DNA of 64,000 nt from assembly GCA_018806915.1 (NCBI GenBank), contig JAGKQI010000105.1, forward strand, positions 744,001 to 808,000. The letters are read 5' to 3'. Each line of letters opens with the position of its first letter. Position 1 is the first letter of the stretch. The notes beneath the pieces were generated by a model that searched no databases, was not told the origin of the DNA, and was given only the letters and a program-made list of their open reading frames with translations. The DNA comes from Phytophthora colocasiae (lineage: Eukaryota > Oomycota > Peronosporomycetes > Peronosporales > Peronosporaceae). Below are positions 1-10,602 of the stretch, piece after piece. The translations under genes were made by a program, and so were the position numbers.

Positions 1-1070
1 CGCAAACCTCGTGTTCTGGTGTACAGGCTGCACACTGTGCAGTGCACAGTGCAGCGTCTTGGTGCTCGAAGAAAACGCAATGGGCGATAAGCTTACATGT
101 GCTGGATACAGCATCGCTGTATATGCAATGGGTGTTGATTTCTACATAATAGACGGCGTCAGTGCTGGCACAATACATGTATCTTGCTCGGAAATTCGAC
201 AAGCAGCGCTGCTGCCTTGTACATGTACTCTACTGCACACCAGGCAGCACGCTGAGACCAGCCTCTTCATCTTCAGGATTGTTACGTAAGTACCGTAACA
301 TAGCTCCTCGTTTAACAAACCTGTCGAGGTGCCGTCGAGCACAGCGAAGAGAAGAATACATGTACCAGCAACGTTTTCGCTTCGGCGACCAGCACCACCA
401 GCACTGCCATGTTGAAGCTGACGAGGCTGTGTCGACGTTGCTGGTTCGGGGACGGTTTAGACGGACTACAACGTGGACAGCAACGGGCGGTCAAATCGTG
501 ATCGTGAGCAGCTCAGGTTGAGTGACGACGTCACCGCTCGGAATCCGCATCCTCACCGTCAGCATTATCCAAGCAGGACGCAGGTAATTGTAGCTGGAAG
601 AGCGAGATTCCCACAAAGATTGTTATCGAGGAGCGTTGGACGCTCCTTGGAAACAGCATTGCGGTACGCAGGCCTTCCGCGTCTTCTTCACTGCCTTTCT
701 AGCATTGATCGCCTGGTCACCAGGCTGGTGGTCATCAAGGAGGACGAGAGCGCTGCAGTACCCGCGAGGTTGAGCCGTGTCGTTTACTTACTGACAGTAA
801 GTTACTGTAGAGTCTACAGTGTAGACACTGCTGCTGCTGCTGGGGGTATACAGAAGCGACTTGTTGGTCTTGACACTTTGCATGTAAGATACTTACGGTA
901 AGAATTCTTCGTGAATGCTGAGTGTTGCTGTCTGCTTACATCCAGCAGTGGCCAAGTCATAGAGAGTTGTTAGTTGATGTCGTCTGGATCTGCTCCTTAA
1001 CGTGTTGTAGCTCCTGTAGAGATACTGGAAATGCGAGCACTACAGTTACGCAATAAGTGAAGTCTTCGTT
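1..1070. other. No gene supported
   Basis: Short overlapping open frames occur on both strands, but none shows a recognisable domain or a consistent exon structure. A weak plus-strand possibility lies around 410-760, where one frame encodes a hydrophobic stretch (…FFTAFLALIAW…), but I could not join it to a credible start or end. It may be the 5' flank of the YbeY-type gene that follows. Confidence 0.5.
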
Positions 1071-1952
1071 ATGTCTACTGCCATTATCCGAGGCATTGCA
1101 AATGACTTGATTAAACTATGCTTCTCAGTTCCACTATCAGTATCAAAGGACAAAATGGTGCAAGTCGCAAAAGCGCTCGCTGGGACTCGCGCAGCGCTAT
1201 CACCGCGGGCGTTGGTTAAACTGCAGGCCCAAGTACAGGCCATGGTGCGCTGCCTAAAGTGCCCTGGAGGTCCCTGGTACGAGCTGCAACCGTCCAGAAT
1301 TCGCTGTGTTCTGAAGGATTTTCCTCTTGCCCAACAGCTATTTAACTCTTGTCTACTTGGCCATTAATTCTCGATAGGGACGTGGGTGTAATGCTCACGA
1401 CGGACGAGCACGTGCAGAAGCTCAACCGCAGATTCCGAAAGAAGGACAAACCCACCGACATCCTCTCTTTCCCATTCCACAAAGTAGGAGGAGCACACAG
1501 TGCAGGCAATTGACTGGCCAAGAGCTCACGTCGATTGTTAAACTTTGTTGACAATAGGTACGCGCTCCTGGACGTTTTCCTCGCGTTAAGAGCAAGGAGG
1601 AACGTTATCTGGGAGATATTTACATCAGTCCAGCGTATGTGCGGCGTCAGTGCGAAGACCCGGAGCTGGAAGAGGTGACGACGCTGGAGGAGCGACTGCC
1701 AGTGTTAATGGCCCACGGACTCTGCCACTTAATGGGGTGAGAACAGCCAAAGAGTTGCTATAACATGTATTGCAGACGACTGATGAAATGTATTGGTTGT
1801 TAAACAGATACGACCACGAAGAAGACGACGACTACGAGCGCATGCAAATGGCTGAGAACTACATTCTCAATCGCTATTCACAGTTCCTGCCACCTGCATT
1901 TGCTTCAGATACTCCGATACCCGATACAGACTCGACTGAGAACGAGGATTAA
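1071..1952 (+). CDS. ybeY: YbeY/UPF0054-type rRNA-processing endoribonuclease, 4 exons
   Basis: Metal-dependent endoribonuclease of the YbeY family, which matures rRNA; in eukaryotes it normally acts in mitochondria or plastids. Exon 1 (from ATG 1071) gives a N-terminal helix ending near KMVQVAKAL. Exon 2 (1378-1483) encodes DVGVMLTTDE and the family signature …RFRKKDKPTDILSFPFHK. Exon 3 (1558-1736) encodes RYLGDIYISPAYV and the start of the metal site HGLCHLMG. Exon 4 (1808-1952) completes the H-G-x-x-H-L-x-G-Y-D-H triad with YDHEEDD and ends in an acidic tail. Introns 1484-1557 (phase 0) and 1737-1807 are firmly placed, because the metal-site motif reads correctly only across the second. 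The exon 1 donor is unresolved: 1211 or 1277 both keep frame to the acceptor at 1377. The three histidines expected to bind metal are present, so the product should be active. Confidence 0.85.
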
Positions 1953-2045
1953 AGGTCAACTTCAACATTAGCAATAGATGAACGGGTATCTCCTTCTATC
2001 GGTGCACAAAGCTACTGTGCCAATTGGGAAACTCGAGGGGATAAA

Positions 2046-2068
2046 GTGTGTGTGAGAGAGAGAGATAG
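2046..2068. repeat. GT/GA microsatellite
   Basis: A short compound dinucleotide run, (GT)n followed by (GA)n, immediately downstream of the carrier gene stop codon and probably in its 3' UTR. Confidence 0.8.
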
Positions 2069-2072
2069 CGCT

Positions 2073-3194
2073 CTAATTCCGGCCCTCCACCACCATGTCG
2101 TACACCACGCTCGTCGCCGTCTTCATGATCATAGTCGTGAAACTCGCGTGCACCAGACGCGCGACAAAGCCCGTCGTACCGAACGCCAGCACCTGATTCA
2201 TGCCACCAGCACGGTATTGCTGTCGGAAGAGTTCCGCCACCGATACCTTGACGCCGGCCTTGGACGCCTGCTGGATCTGCGCCACCAGCACATCCATTGG
2301 CAGCGTGACAGCCGCACTGAACACACCACCCAACAGCGACGAAATAACCTGTTCACTTGTAGTGAGCACGCGGTCTGGGTTGTTGCGCTTGTACACAATG
2401 TTCTCAGCCTGCACCGAGAAGAAAAAGCGCGTGGACCAGTCGGCCACTCGCTTGAGCGAGAACATACCGGAGCCTTTCATGAGCGCAGCCACACCTTCCT
2501 TCTGGATGACCTTGACACCGATGCGCATCGAGCGCGACATGGTCTCTAGCGGCGTCATCTGCTCACGGAAAATAGGGTCCGTCATCACGCGCGTCTTGAG
2601 CAGCAGCGTAGGACTGAGCACAAAACCCTGGAAACCACCACCGATACCGCCGGCAATGACTTCAGCTGTGCCTTTGCTGAGTTTTTCCTGCTGGACCATG
2701 GGGGTGAGACCCGTGCGAGCGATGGAGTGGCCCCAAGCGAAGACGGCGCCCTTGGCCACGCCCTGGATGGCGCCCCACGGGAAGAATCCGTCCCAGACGC
2801 CCACGACGCCCTTGGAGTGCATGATCTCCTTGGTCAAATGCAGATACGAGAACTGCGGTCTGGTCTGCTTCATGATCTTGATGAATTCGAGGTAGTGACC
2901 CAGCGCGAACTCGTACGAGAGGCACACGCCAGCGCCCACGAGCAGCTTCACACCGGCCTTCTCAGTCTTGGGCTCCTTCTTGGCGCTAAGCGCCAGCGGA
3001 TTGTACGCGCTAAGTGCGAGCGGGTGAACTGCAGTCGATGGACTGTTCTTCTGCCACAAAGCGGCGCTGGAGAGCGAAGGAGGGAGCATGGCGCGTGAAA
3101 AGAGTGGAGGAAGTGTGGGCAAGTTGGGCAATGGACTTTGACTAATAATTGGGGGTACGTAGCGTTTTGGATTCGCCCCGAAGCTGAATTTCAA
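2073..3194 (-). CDS. Mitochondrial carrier (SLC25)-like protein
   Basis: Single-exon reading frame of up to 373 aa. The fold resembles the three-repeat mitochondrial carrier family, which exchanges small metabolites across the inner mitochondrial membrane. Weak carrier signatures remain: LSPTLLLKTRVMTD near residue 205 and LPMDVLVAQIQQ near residue 310 (P-x-[DE/T]-x-x-[KR/Q] type), plus glycine-rich helix turns (GGIGGGFQGF, SSLLGGVFSAAV). The first repeat is the most degenerate, so transport substrate cannot be inferred. An internal Met at 3089 (MLPPSLSSAALW…) is an alternative start; the first 35 residues are proline-rich and may be a presequence or non-coding. Homologues in oomycetes are often annotated simply as carrier-like. 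It converges with the YbeY-type gene, about 120 bp apart. Confidence 0.65.
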   Translation of the reverse strand: MKFSFGANPKRYVPPIISQSPLPNLPTLPPLFSRAMLPPSLSSAALWQKNSPSTAVHPLALSAYNPLALSAKKEPKTEKAGVKLLVGAGVCLSYEFALGHYLEFIKIMKQTRPQFSYLHLTKEIMHSKGVVGVWDGFFPWGAIQGVAKGAVFAWGHSIARTGLTPMVQQEKLSKGTAEVIAGGIGGGFQGFVLSPTLLLKTRVMTDPIFREQMTPLETMSRSMRIGVKVIQKEGVAALMKGSGMFSLKRVADWSTRFFFSVQAENIVYKRNNPDRVLTTSEQVISSLLGGVFSAAVTLPMDVLVAQIQQASKAGVKVSVAELFRQQYRAGGMNQVLAFGTTGFVARLVHASFTTMIMKTATSVVYDMVVEGRN

Positions 3195-3456
3195 TGAGGA
3201 TGGGCGGAAAGATACCTACACTTGATATTTGTATGTAAAAGTGCTGAATTGATTGCAACAGATCGGCCACGTGTTTCTCTGGTGCAGTGTGAGCAATCGC
3301 TGGAGAAATGGAGTTCATCGCGTCTGTGAGCTGCAGATCCTTTCATGGAGAAGGAAATGCATGCAGACAAATATTGGGCTTAAAGACGAGGGTGCTGCAT
3401 GTGCTTCGAAGTCGAGATGCGAGCGAAGTTTTCACTGCTAAAATCGAATGGCGCAC

Positions 3457-3980
3457 TTAGTGCAGCGATTTGCGCAAATGCCTTCCAGCTTCAAGTGCCA
3501 CGCCCGTGACGTCACCCCTATTGACTTGAGCCACTTGCTCAATGAACGGCAGCACCTCCTCAGAGGAGTCCTCTGTGGAGTCCACGCGCAGTTGATAGCC
3601 AGTAGTGACGTCGATCAGGAGCGACAGCGAATGGAGGCTCGACGTGCTTAACAGCTCTGTTACCTTCATGGCAGGAACGGCTTGCATTGCATTTGGCATC
3701 TTTTCGTGAACCGTCGCCAAGCAGACCCGACACATGGCTACACCCGCAGCATATCCAGGATGCAACGAATGCCCCTGGTAGCCCAAGCAGCCCGGAGACA
3801 ACCAAGCAACAGCTTCGTATCTTTGCCTCGAACTGCAAGAGCTGTGGCTTTAATGCGCGATGCAAATCCCTTTTGCAAGGACGGCAGGCGAAACGTCCCC
3901 ATGCACGGTGCAAGTGTCCCCATTCGAATACAAACCTGCTTACTGTACAATTTGTTGACAACTCCTGCATGCTGGATCAA
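3457..3980 (-). pseudogene. Possible unidentified gene or gene relic
   Basis: Two minus-strand frames read like protein but are out of register. The upstream one (3980 to about 3740) contains GKDTKLLLGCLRAAWATRG, and the downstream one (about 3760 to 3457) contains VCLATVHEKMPNAMQAVPAM followed by SLHSLSLLIDVTTGYQLRVD. Composition suggests a helical-repeat (armadillo-like) protein. No intron of plausible length joins them, because the frames overlap around 3740-3760. I do not recognise the family; a decayed gene is as likely as a real one. Confidence 0.3.
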
Positions 3981-5165
3981 CGATCCAAAACACTTCCACG
4001 GGAGTCGTACATTTATCTACTCGGCAAGCCCATTCGTTTGCATACAAAATACAGTAGTCACCACGGTTTTTTAAAGCCTGGATCCTGTACACTGAGGCTT
4101 AATGTTGCAGCCAAGAGCAATGCTAAGGCACATGTGCGTGTAGCTCTTGGCAAATGTGGTGTAGTTCCAACTTGGATCAGTTAACTTAAACACATTTTAG
4201 TATAAATTGCGAACACACGCAGGAACATGCACATGTGTAGACACATTACATTGCCTTGGGGTCTGGCACGGCTAGACTACTGTACATGTACACCGACGAA
4301 CTACCAGGGCAGACTGTCGTTTGTCGTTGATAGGATGTCAAAGAGCTCGGCTCTGCACGAATGTTAGGTCGCTCATACATATTCGGTGGTGCCGTTAACT
4401 GCGACGAGGCAGAATTCAAGTGCAACCATGTTGAAGTTGATCAATTCTCGTGTTCAAACTAGTCGCGATCTTTGAGGCCGTGCCCTTCACAATGAGGCTT
4501 GTTGCTAGTGGCGTGCATTTGCTAGTGGCGTACATGATTGCAAGACTCGATTTCATTGATGGTGAAGATTCTTCAACACCCTTAGCTGTGGTTCGTTGCC
4601 AGTGGACTTCCAGGACGTTAAGTATGGCCCATACTATGAGAGCCCCCTGCCGGAACGTTTTCGTGGTCGTCGATGCGCCCGGTTGGAATTCACGACGTGA
4701 GCAACGTGATAACCAGCACTGGTGTTGACGTGTGGCTGCAGGCGGGACAAGTGTTAAGTAGGGAAACCGTCGCTGTTCTTGTGGCTATTATCGCTGCTGG
4801 AGTCTTTGCCTGCCACGCTGTCGAGTCACGAGCTCTGGATCGAACGGTTCGTTCCCAATCCAACTTGACGCGGCGTCCCCACCACGCCGGCACCCCACGC
4901 CGGCACCGCACGCACGGCAAACCACGAGCTTTTTCTCCTCACGGCCGGCGCGAACGCGCAAACAGCGGCGCTGCTATAGACAGGGGCTCGCCTCCAAGCA
5001 GAATCGTGTTTCTGCGGCTGATCGGGTTGCGCGTAGATATTGGTCCACAACACGCTTGCTTGGGTCTGTCTCACACGACAAAGTCCAGGATGGATCCGTT
5101 CAGGGGCGGCGCTCGACGTTTTAGCTGTGATTCTCACGTCACCCGATCCAACACGCCGCCGACCA
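3981..5165. other. Intergenic, no gene seen
   Basis: About 1.2 kb between the relic and the malic enzyme promoter. Open frames on both strands here have no domain signal. GC content rises toward 5165, consistent with upstream promoter sequence of the malic enzyme gene. Confidence 0.5.
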
Positions 5166-5180
5166 GCTCACTTTTCAATC
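5166..5180 (+). promoter_or_regulatory. Inr-FPR-like oomycete core promoter
   Basis: The sequence GCTCACTTTTCAATC sits 19 bp upstream of the malic enzyme ATG. It closely matches the known oomycete initiator plus flanking promoter region (GCTCATTYY followed by CAWTTT). This implies a very short 5' leader. Confidence 0.6.
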
Positions 5181-5198
5181 GGACTCGTCCCCGCCACG

Positions 5199-7124
5199 AT
5201 GATCTCCACCATTCGCAGTGCCGTCCTCCACCGGAGCCAACTAGCCGCCACCCGTGCCGCCATCTCGTACGTCGCGTCCGAACGACCATCGACAACTATT
5301 TCGAAGCTAACCAACAAGCGGCCAGCGAGTTCTTCGGCTGTCGAAGCAGCAGTGACCTACGACGGCGACGTCGAAGACTACACCAAGGTGCGTTGCTATG
5401 GTCTCTGGAATTTCCGCGTTTATGACTAACGTTTGCTTCGATACAGTCTCAACTGGGGTTCGCCGTCATGCGGACGCCCATCGCCAACAAGGGCCAAGCA
5501 TTTACTAAGGAGCAACGTGCAGCGTTCAAGCTCCGCGGTCTCCTACCCGTGGCCGTCACCTCCATTGAGCTCGAAACGGAGCGCGCGATGATGCAACTGC
5601 GTCGCAAGAGCACACCCCTGGAGAAGTACATTTTCCTACAGAACATGCAGGACACCAACGAGGACGTGTACTACCGGATGCTCATGGAGAACACGGTGGA
5701 GCTACTCCCGATCGTTTACACACCCACAGTCGGTCAAGCGTGTCAGGAGTTCAGCCACATCTACCGCCAGACCCCACGGGGTCTGTACATTTCCATTAAC
5801 GACATCGGCCACGTTGCGGAGATCCTGGACAATTGGCCGGAGAAGGATATCCGCGCCATTTGTTTCACTGACGGTGAACGTATCCTCGGCTTGGGCGACC
5901 AAGGCGCCAATGGCATGGGTATCCCAGTCGGCAAGCTGTCGCTGTACACGGCCTGTGCTGGTGTCCCGCCTCAGATGTGTCTGCCGGTTGTGCTGGACTG
6001 CGGCACCAACAACGAGGAGTACCTGGCCGACCCGTTCTACATTGGCCTGCGCCAGAAGCGCGTGCGTGGTGAGCTGTTCGAGCAGCTCGTGGAAGAGTTC
6101 ATGAACGCTGCCAAGGCCAAGTACGGTGACAAGGTGCTGCTGCAGTTCGAGGACTTTGGCAACTCCACCGCCTTCCCACTGCTGCGCAAGTACCAAAACA
6201 CGCACTGCACGTTCAACGACGACATCCAGGGCACGGCCTCCGTGGTTCTTGCTGGTCTGTTGGCTGCCGTGCCCCTCTCGGGCAAATCGATTTCGGAGCA
6301 GAAGTTCGTCTTCCTGGGTGCTGGTACTGCGGGAACGGGCATTGCAGACTTGATCGCTCTGGCAATCTCTCGTGAGACTGGCAAGACCGTGAAGGAATCC
6401 CGTAAGCAGATCTGGCTGGTGGACTCGCGCGGGTTGGTTGTGAAATCCCGTACGGAGTCTCTGCAATCGCACAAGCTCCCATATGCTCATGATGCTCCTG
6501 AATGTGGCAACCTTTTAGAGACTCTGGATCGCATCAAGCCCACCGCTTTGATTGGTGTCTGTACCATTGCCAAGGCGTTCAACGAGGAAGTCTGCCAGAA
6601 GATGAGTGAGCTGAATGAGCGTCCGATCATCTTCGCTCTTAGTAATCCCACATCCAAGGCTGAGTGTACAGCTGAGGAGGCCTACACGTTCACAGAGGGC
6701 AAGTGCATCTTCGCCAGTGGAAGTCCGTTCGACCCCGTGGAGATTAATGGGAAACTATGCGTACCGGGCCAAGGAAACAACTCGTACATTTTCCCTGGCG
6801 TTGGCCTCGGAGTCGTCGCAGCGGGCCTGACCCACGTGAACGACGAGATCATGATCATTGCTGCCAAGACACTCGCGAGCCTCACCACCCCTTCCGATCT
6901 CGAGACTGGTTGTGTCTACCCGCCGCTGTCCAATATCCGGGAAGTATCACTCACGATTGCCGAAGCTGTTGCTGAATATGTACGTTCACGCGACACTGCT
7001 TTCTCGATACCATGACAACTAACTTTGTGTGTTATGACAATAGGGCTATGAACAAGGCTTTGCTACCGTTCCGAAACCAGAGAATATGACTCGATATCTG
7101 CGTGACTTCATGTACAACCCGTGA
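5199..7124 (+). CDS. Malic enzyme (oxaloacetate-decarboxylating malate dehydrogenase), mitochondrial
   Basis: Converts malate to pyruvate and CO2 with reduction of NAD(P). Three exons, 5199-5387, 5447-6979 and 7044-7124, give 600 aa with introns of 59 and 64 nt. The N-terminus (MISTIRSAVLHRSQLAATRA…) is basic and Ser/Arg-rich, as expected of a mitochondrial presequence. The body holds the malic-enzyme blocks in order: LPIVYTPTVGQACQEFS, GERILGLGDQGANGMGIPVG, QFEDFGNSTAFPLLRKY, FNDDIQGTASVVLAG with the metal-binding acidic residues, and the dinucleotide fold VFLGAGTAGTGIA. The last exon supplies the conserved C-terminus ending RYLRDFMYNP; without that splice the reading frame ends in an unrelated tail, which supports the intron. 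An Inr-FPR-like element lies just upstream. Cofactor preference (NAD or NADP) cannot be decided by eye. Confidence 0.95.
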
Positions 7125-7219
7125 ACGCAGCAAAGTGGTCAGCAGTACTGCTTGGAAGTCAATTGTAATGTGAAAAATCTTCTTCATCGCAACGTTTACC
7201 GATGATCATAGCATTTACA

Positions 7220-10200
7220 TTATCCTTCCTGCGTTTGTGTATCCAAGAAGAAGGGAGGAACTTGACAGAGAGATGCAAAGCGCGTTGCTACAGTCTTCAA
7301 GTCTTCAAGCTCTGAATTCTGACGCAACCGAGCTATAGCAGCTCGAGCTGAGGCATCATAGACCTCCACCGACAGCTCTTTGACTGCATCCAATTGAGCT
7401 TTAACACCTGTATCTGTAGGCTCTGTAGATTCTGCAAAATCTGAGCACGATTCAGCAGTCTCCTCTTGTCTTGCCGTCAAGCATCGAAGCTTACGCGCCG
7501 TCAGCTCTTCCCGTGCGTTCTGAGCAACCACAAGAAGAAACGCAACCGCATCTCGACGGGAGGCGATGTGAGCTTTCGCTCGTACAGCAATATTACGCAG
7601 AGATTTCATACAGTGCTGTTGTCTTCTAGCGAGGACTCGAGCCTTTTCAGCCGTCATTACCCATTCTTCACGCGCTCGATCCTTCTTGGCGCGCGTGCGA
7701 GGTGTGAAAATATCCTCTTCACTGGCGCGTAGACTAGGTGTGCTCCCTTCCGAATTGCCCCCCAAGGACTGCGTAACCAATGTAGCAGACTCGTCGTCAC
7801 CAGTGCTTCGGTCGGAAGCCTTAGACGACGTACTGCGAAGACCTTCAATGGCTCGATCGCTCCCCAACTGCAACCACTCGGACACATTCTGGTGTGAAAC
7901 GTTGGCCATGTCATGCCGAACGAGTTCGTCAATCAACTGTTTTACTTGAACGACTTCATTCGAACTTCGGAGCGCTGCTTCAGCTTGGGATTGCTCGGTG
8001 TAGGCGTTCAGAAATCCTTGGTACTTCAGATACTCATGATTTCCAAGAGATACCCACCCGTCTGGAGAGATTCCGAAAACTCGTTGATCGTTGCAGTTCA
8101 AATTATCGACGCCAGTGAGAATATGAAGGAGATTGAGGAAACTTTCTCTATGGACCAGACCCCTCTTCTGAGGATCTAGCTGCCCCAGAACTTCCAACAA
8201 GTTAATGTGATCTTCCTGACATCGCCTTACCAGTATCTCCAGTAGATTTGGTGGTGACGACAAGGGCTCTTCGGTCAGTGTTGCAACGGTGGCTGTGTCT
8301 GGTTTCGGGGAAAACTCCTGCTTAGCTGGGCCTTCGCAGAACTCAAGTTCATCCTCGTCTTTGGAAAGAGGCTGTTCTCTTTTTGGAGCTTTCTTCCTGC
8401 GTGGAGCTGGGGATCGAACGACTGGTATTGAGGGAGCTATCTGTTCTCGGGGTGTTGTAACGTAAACTCGTGGGGTAATGACCTTCGCTGGCGAGCGACG
8501 GGCTTTTGCAGCGGCAACGGCAGCTTTTGTGGCCTTTTGTTGTTGTTGATAGGCCTCTACAGCAAGATCAAGCGTCTTCAATCCATCTGCCGCTTGAGGA
8601 TACCCTTCCAGAATCGACTCGAGCCGCATCCGAGCTTCTTCAAACTCACCAACTAATGTCAAGACACTTCCGAGTTTGTAAATCGCGTACGGGTCACTGG
8701 GATTCAACTCCAATGCGATGCGGAAGCTCTCGATACTTGATGCGAGATCATCTGCTGCTTCGTACGCACATGCCAGGTTGATTTGGAGTCTGAACTTCAC
8801 TTCGTCATTGGCCTCAGACGATAAGGCCAATTGATACAACTCAATAGCACGTTGCAGTTCCCCTTTCGAGTGTAAGCGCACAGCAGCTTTCGTGACCATT
8901 TTCAGCTTCTGGGTCGGTTCGAGACTGATGTGGTTCTGCGGCAATGACCTCCACCACCACTCGAAGCCACTGACTGAATTAATACACTCCGGGTTCCACG
9001 AGTATTTCTCGGACACGGCAACGCGTGATTTCGTGGGACTGACAGCGCTTGGACTTTGAGGGGGCGAATTGATAATGGGGTCAAGGGTCCGACCGGCTTC
9101 GTGGTCGATCCGAGATGGTGGCGCGTTAGGAGTGTTACAACGGTATTGTCGCTGTCCTTTAACAGCATCAAGTTTTGGCATACTGAAAACCTGCGCTCGC
9201 CTGCCCTGTTCAACGGGGGAAGTTGGTGGACGAGTCAACGGTAGTTTCATACTGGAGCAGTACGGGGATGGTGCTTCCTGGTACAATCTGGAAATCGTCG
9301 TTATCGGTGAAAACAGTGGTCGATGTGGACTGAGACCTCTCTGACCAATTGCCAAGAGCGGAAGAGCGGTGCCAGTCGTTGACGGTCTCGTTGGGGACGT
9401 ATTAATCCGATGCAGACTGCTGTCGTCCTCATATGACTGGTTCAAGTCAATCGGCGGCGGAATTGGCATCTCGTTAGAGAAGCACTCGAGCAATCTCGCG
9501 GCCAGTTCACACAGCGTCGAGTTGTCTTGGTGCCGCTTCTGCAGCGAGAAGACGAACATATTGGGCTGCCAGAACTGTCCCTGGGCGGCGACTTTGCAGG
9601 CGTTTACTACAGTGGAGCTATCCTCTTCAGCGAGCAATACCAGCAGCCGTAAGCATGGAATCTACAACAACAAGAAAACAACAAGCAGAGTATTGTCACA
9701 TTCGAGTCGTCAACAGTAACTAGATGTTACAGAGACACACTCGCTTCTGGGTCTCTGTGAAGTCCGTCAGGAATCGGAAAATACAGCTAGCGAAGCCTAC
9801 CACAAACGTTCAGTTGAGAATCGAACCATAGCAATTGGACGTATCGTACCTGACTGAAGAGCGTGGCCTCGAATTGACTCACATTGCAGTAGTTCCCAGG
9901 CCTCCGCTAGAAAATCTTCCTATTAAATACATCATGAACTGCTAAGTTGTTCAAGCAGTCCAAGTAGGAATTTTCAATAATTATTGCGGTACCAGATTAT
10001 TGTGTGGACATCGGTCTATTGAGGCGGCGAACATGAGGGCAGCCATGGGGTCCACAATACTCGTAGAGAATGGAGACTCTGAGTGAGGGAACGGAGACGT
10101 TCGCAGACGCTCCATCACTGTCTCGCGGTGCTTTTTAATGAGCTTCTGGGCCTGGGGAGACGCTGCCGGCGTGATCATTCGACTCTTCTGGAAATGGGAA

Positions 10201-10355
10201 TTCATCCAGAGGCTGTTGCGCTCCAGCAGCGTTGGATCAACGCAGAAATTCGGATGCAACCGCGCGTAACGACTCAGCCATCGGTGGTTCACGGACACAA
10301 GCGCATCGTAGGCGCCATCCCCCTCGATGTCCGTGTCCGGCAGCTCCAGCTCCAT
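7220..10355 (-). CDS. TPR-domain protein with EF-hand-like segment, 4 exons
   Basis: Reading the minus strand, exons 10355-9993, 9919-9851, 9786-9739 and 9661-7220 join in frame into about 973 aa. The introns are 73, 64 and 77 nt with GT/AG ends. The 16-codon third exon is the least certain; another frame there also reads like protein. The first exon (MELELPDTDIEGDGAYDAL…) is acidic and soluble. The long exon holds two TPR units at roughly residues 415-510 (GELQRAIELYQLALSSEAND, and SSIESFRIALELNPSDPYAI), then a lysine/proline-rich linker, an EF-hand-like helix-loop-helix near residues 640-670 without a full calcium loop, and a basic helical C-terminus. The function is not recognisable; a cytoskeletal or flagellar scaffold is a guess. 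It is divergently transcribed from the MAP-kinase fusion, with 247 bp between the two ATGs. Confidence 0.7.
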
Positions 10356-10602
10356 GTCTTCGGGCTCCTCAATATGTAACAACTCACTTCAACATTCCCA
10401 CAAGAAGAGACCATCACTCTTTGATTTCTCATCGTTTTTCTTGTGGTTCCTAATCAATAGTGATCTGCATACAAACGTACTGATAAGATGGTTTCTTTTC
10501 TATGGGATTGTGCCGTCGTGATCTATTTATAGCACAGCAGAAACGGGGATCGATTCAGTCCAGAAGGCCCAAAGCAGCAAGCCGAACGACAATCACTCTG
10601 GC

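Noticed and set aside
5166..5180. Search for similarly strong Inr-FPR elements at every gene start
   Set aside because: Only the malic enzyme and the GH12 paralogue showed convincing matches; weaker pyrimidine-rich CTCA sites elsewhere were not counted.
4673..5425. 250-codon plus-strand frame upstream of malic enzyme
   Set aside because: Arg/Pro/His-rich sequence overlapping the promoter and the malic enzyme first exon in another frame; no homology visible.
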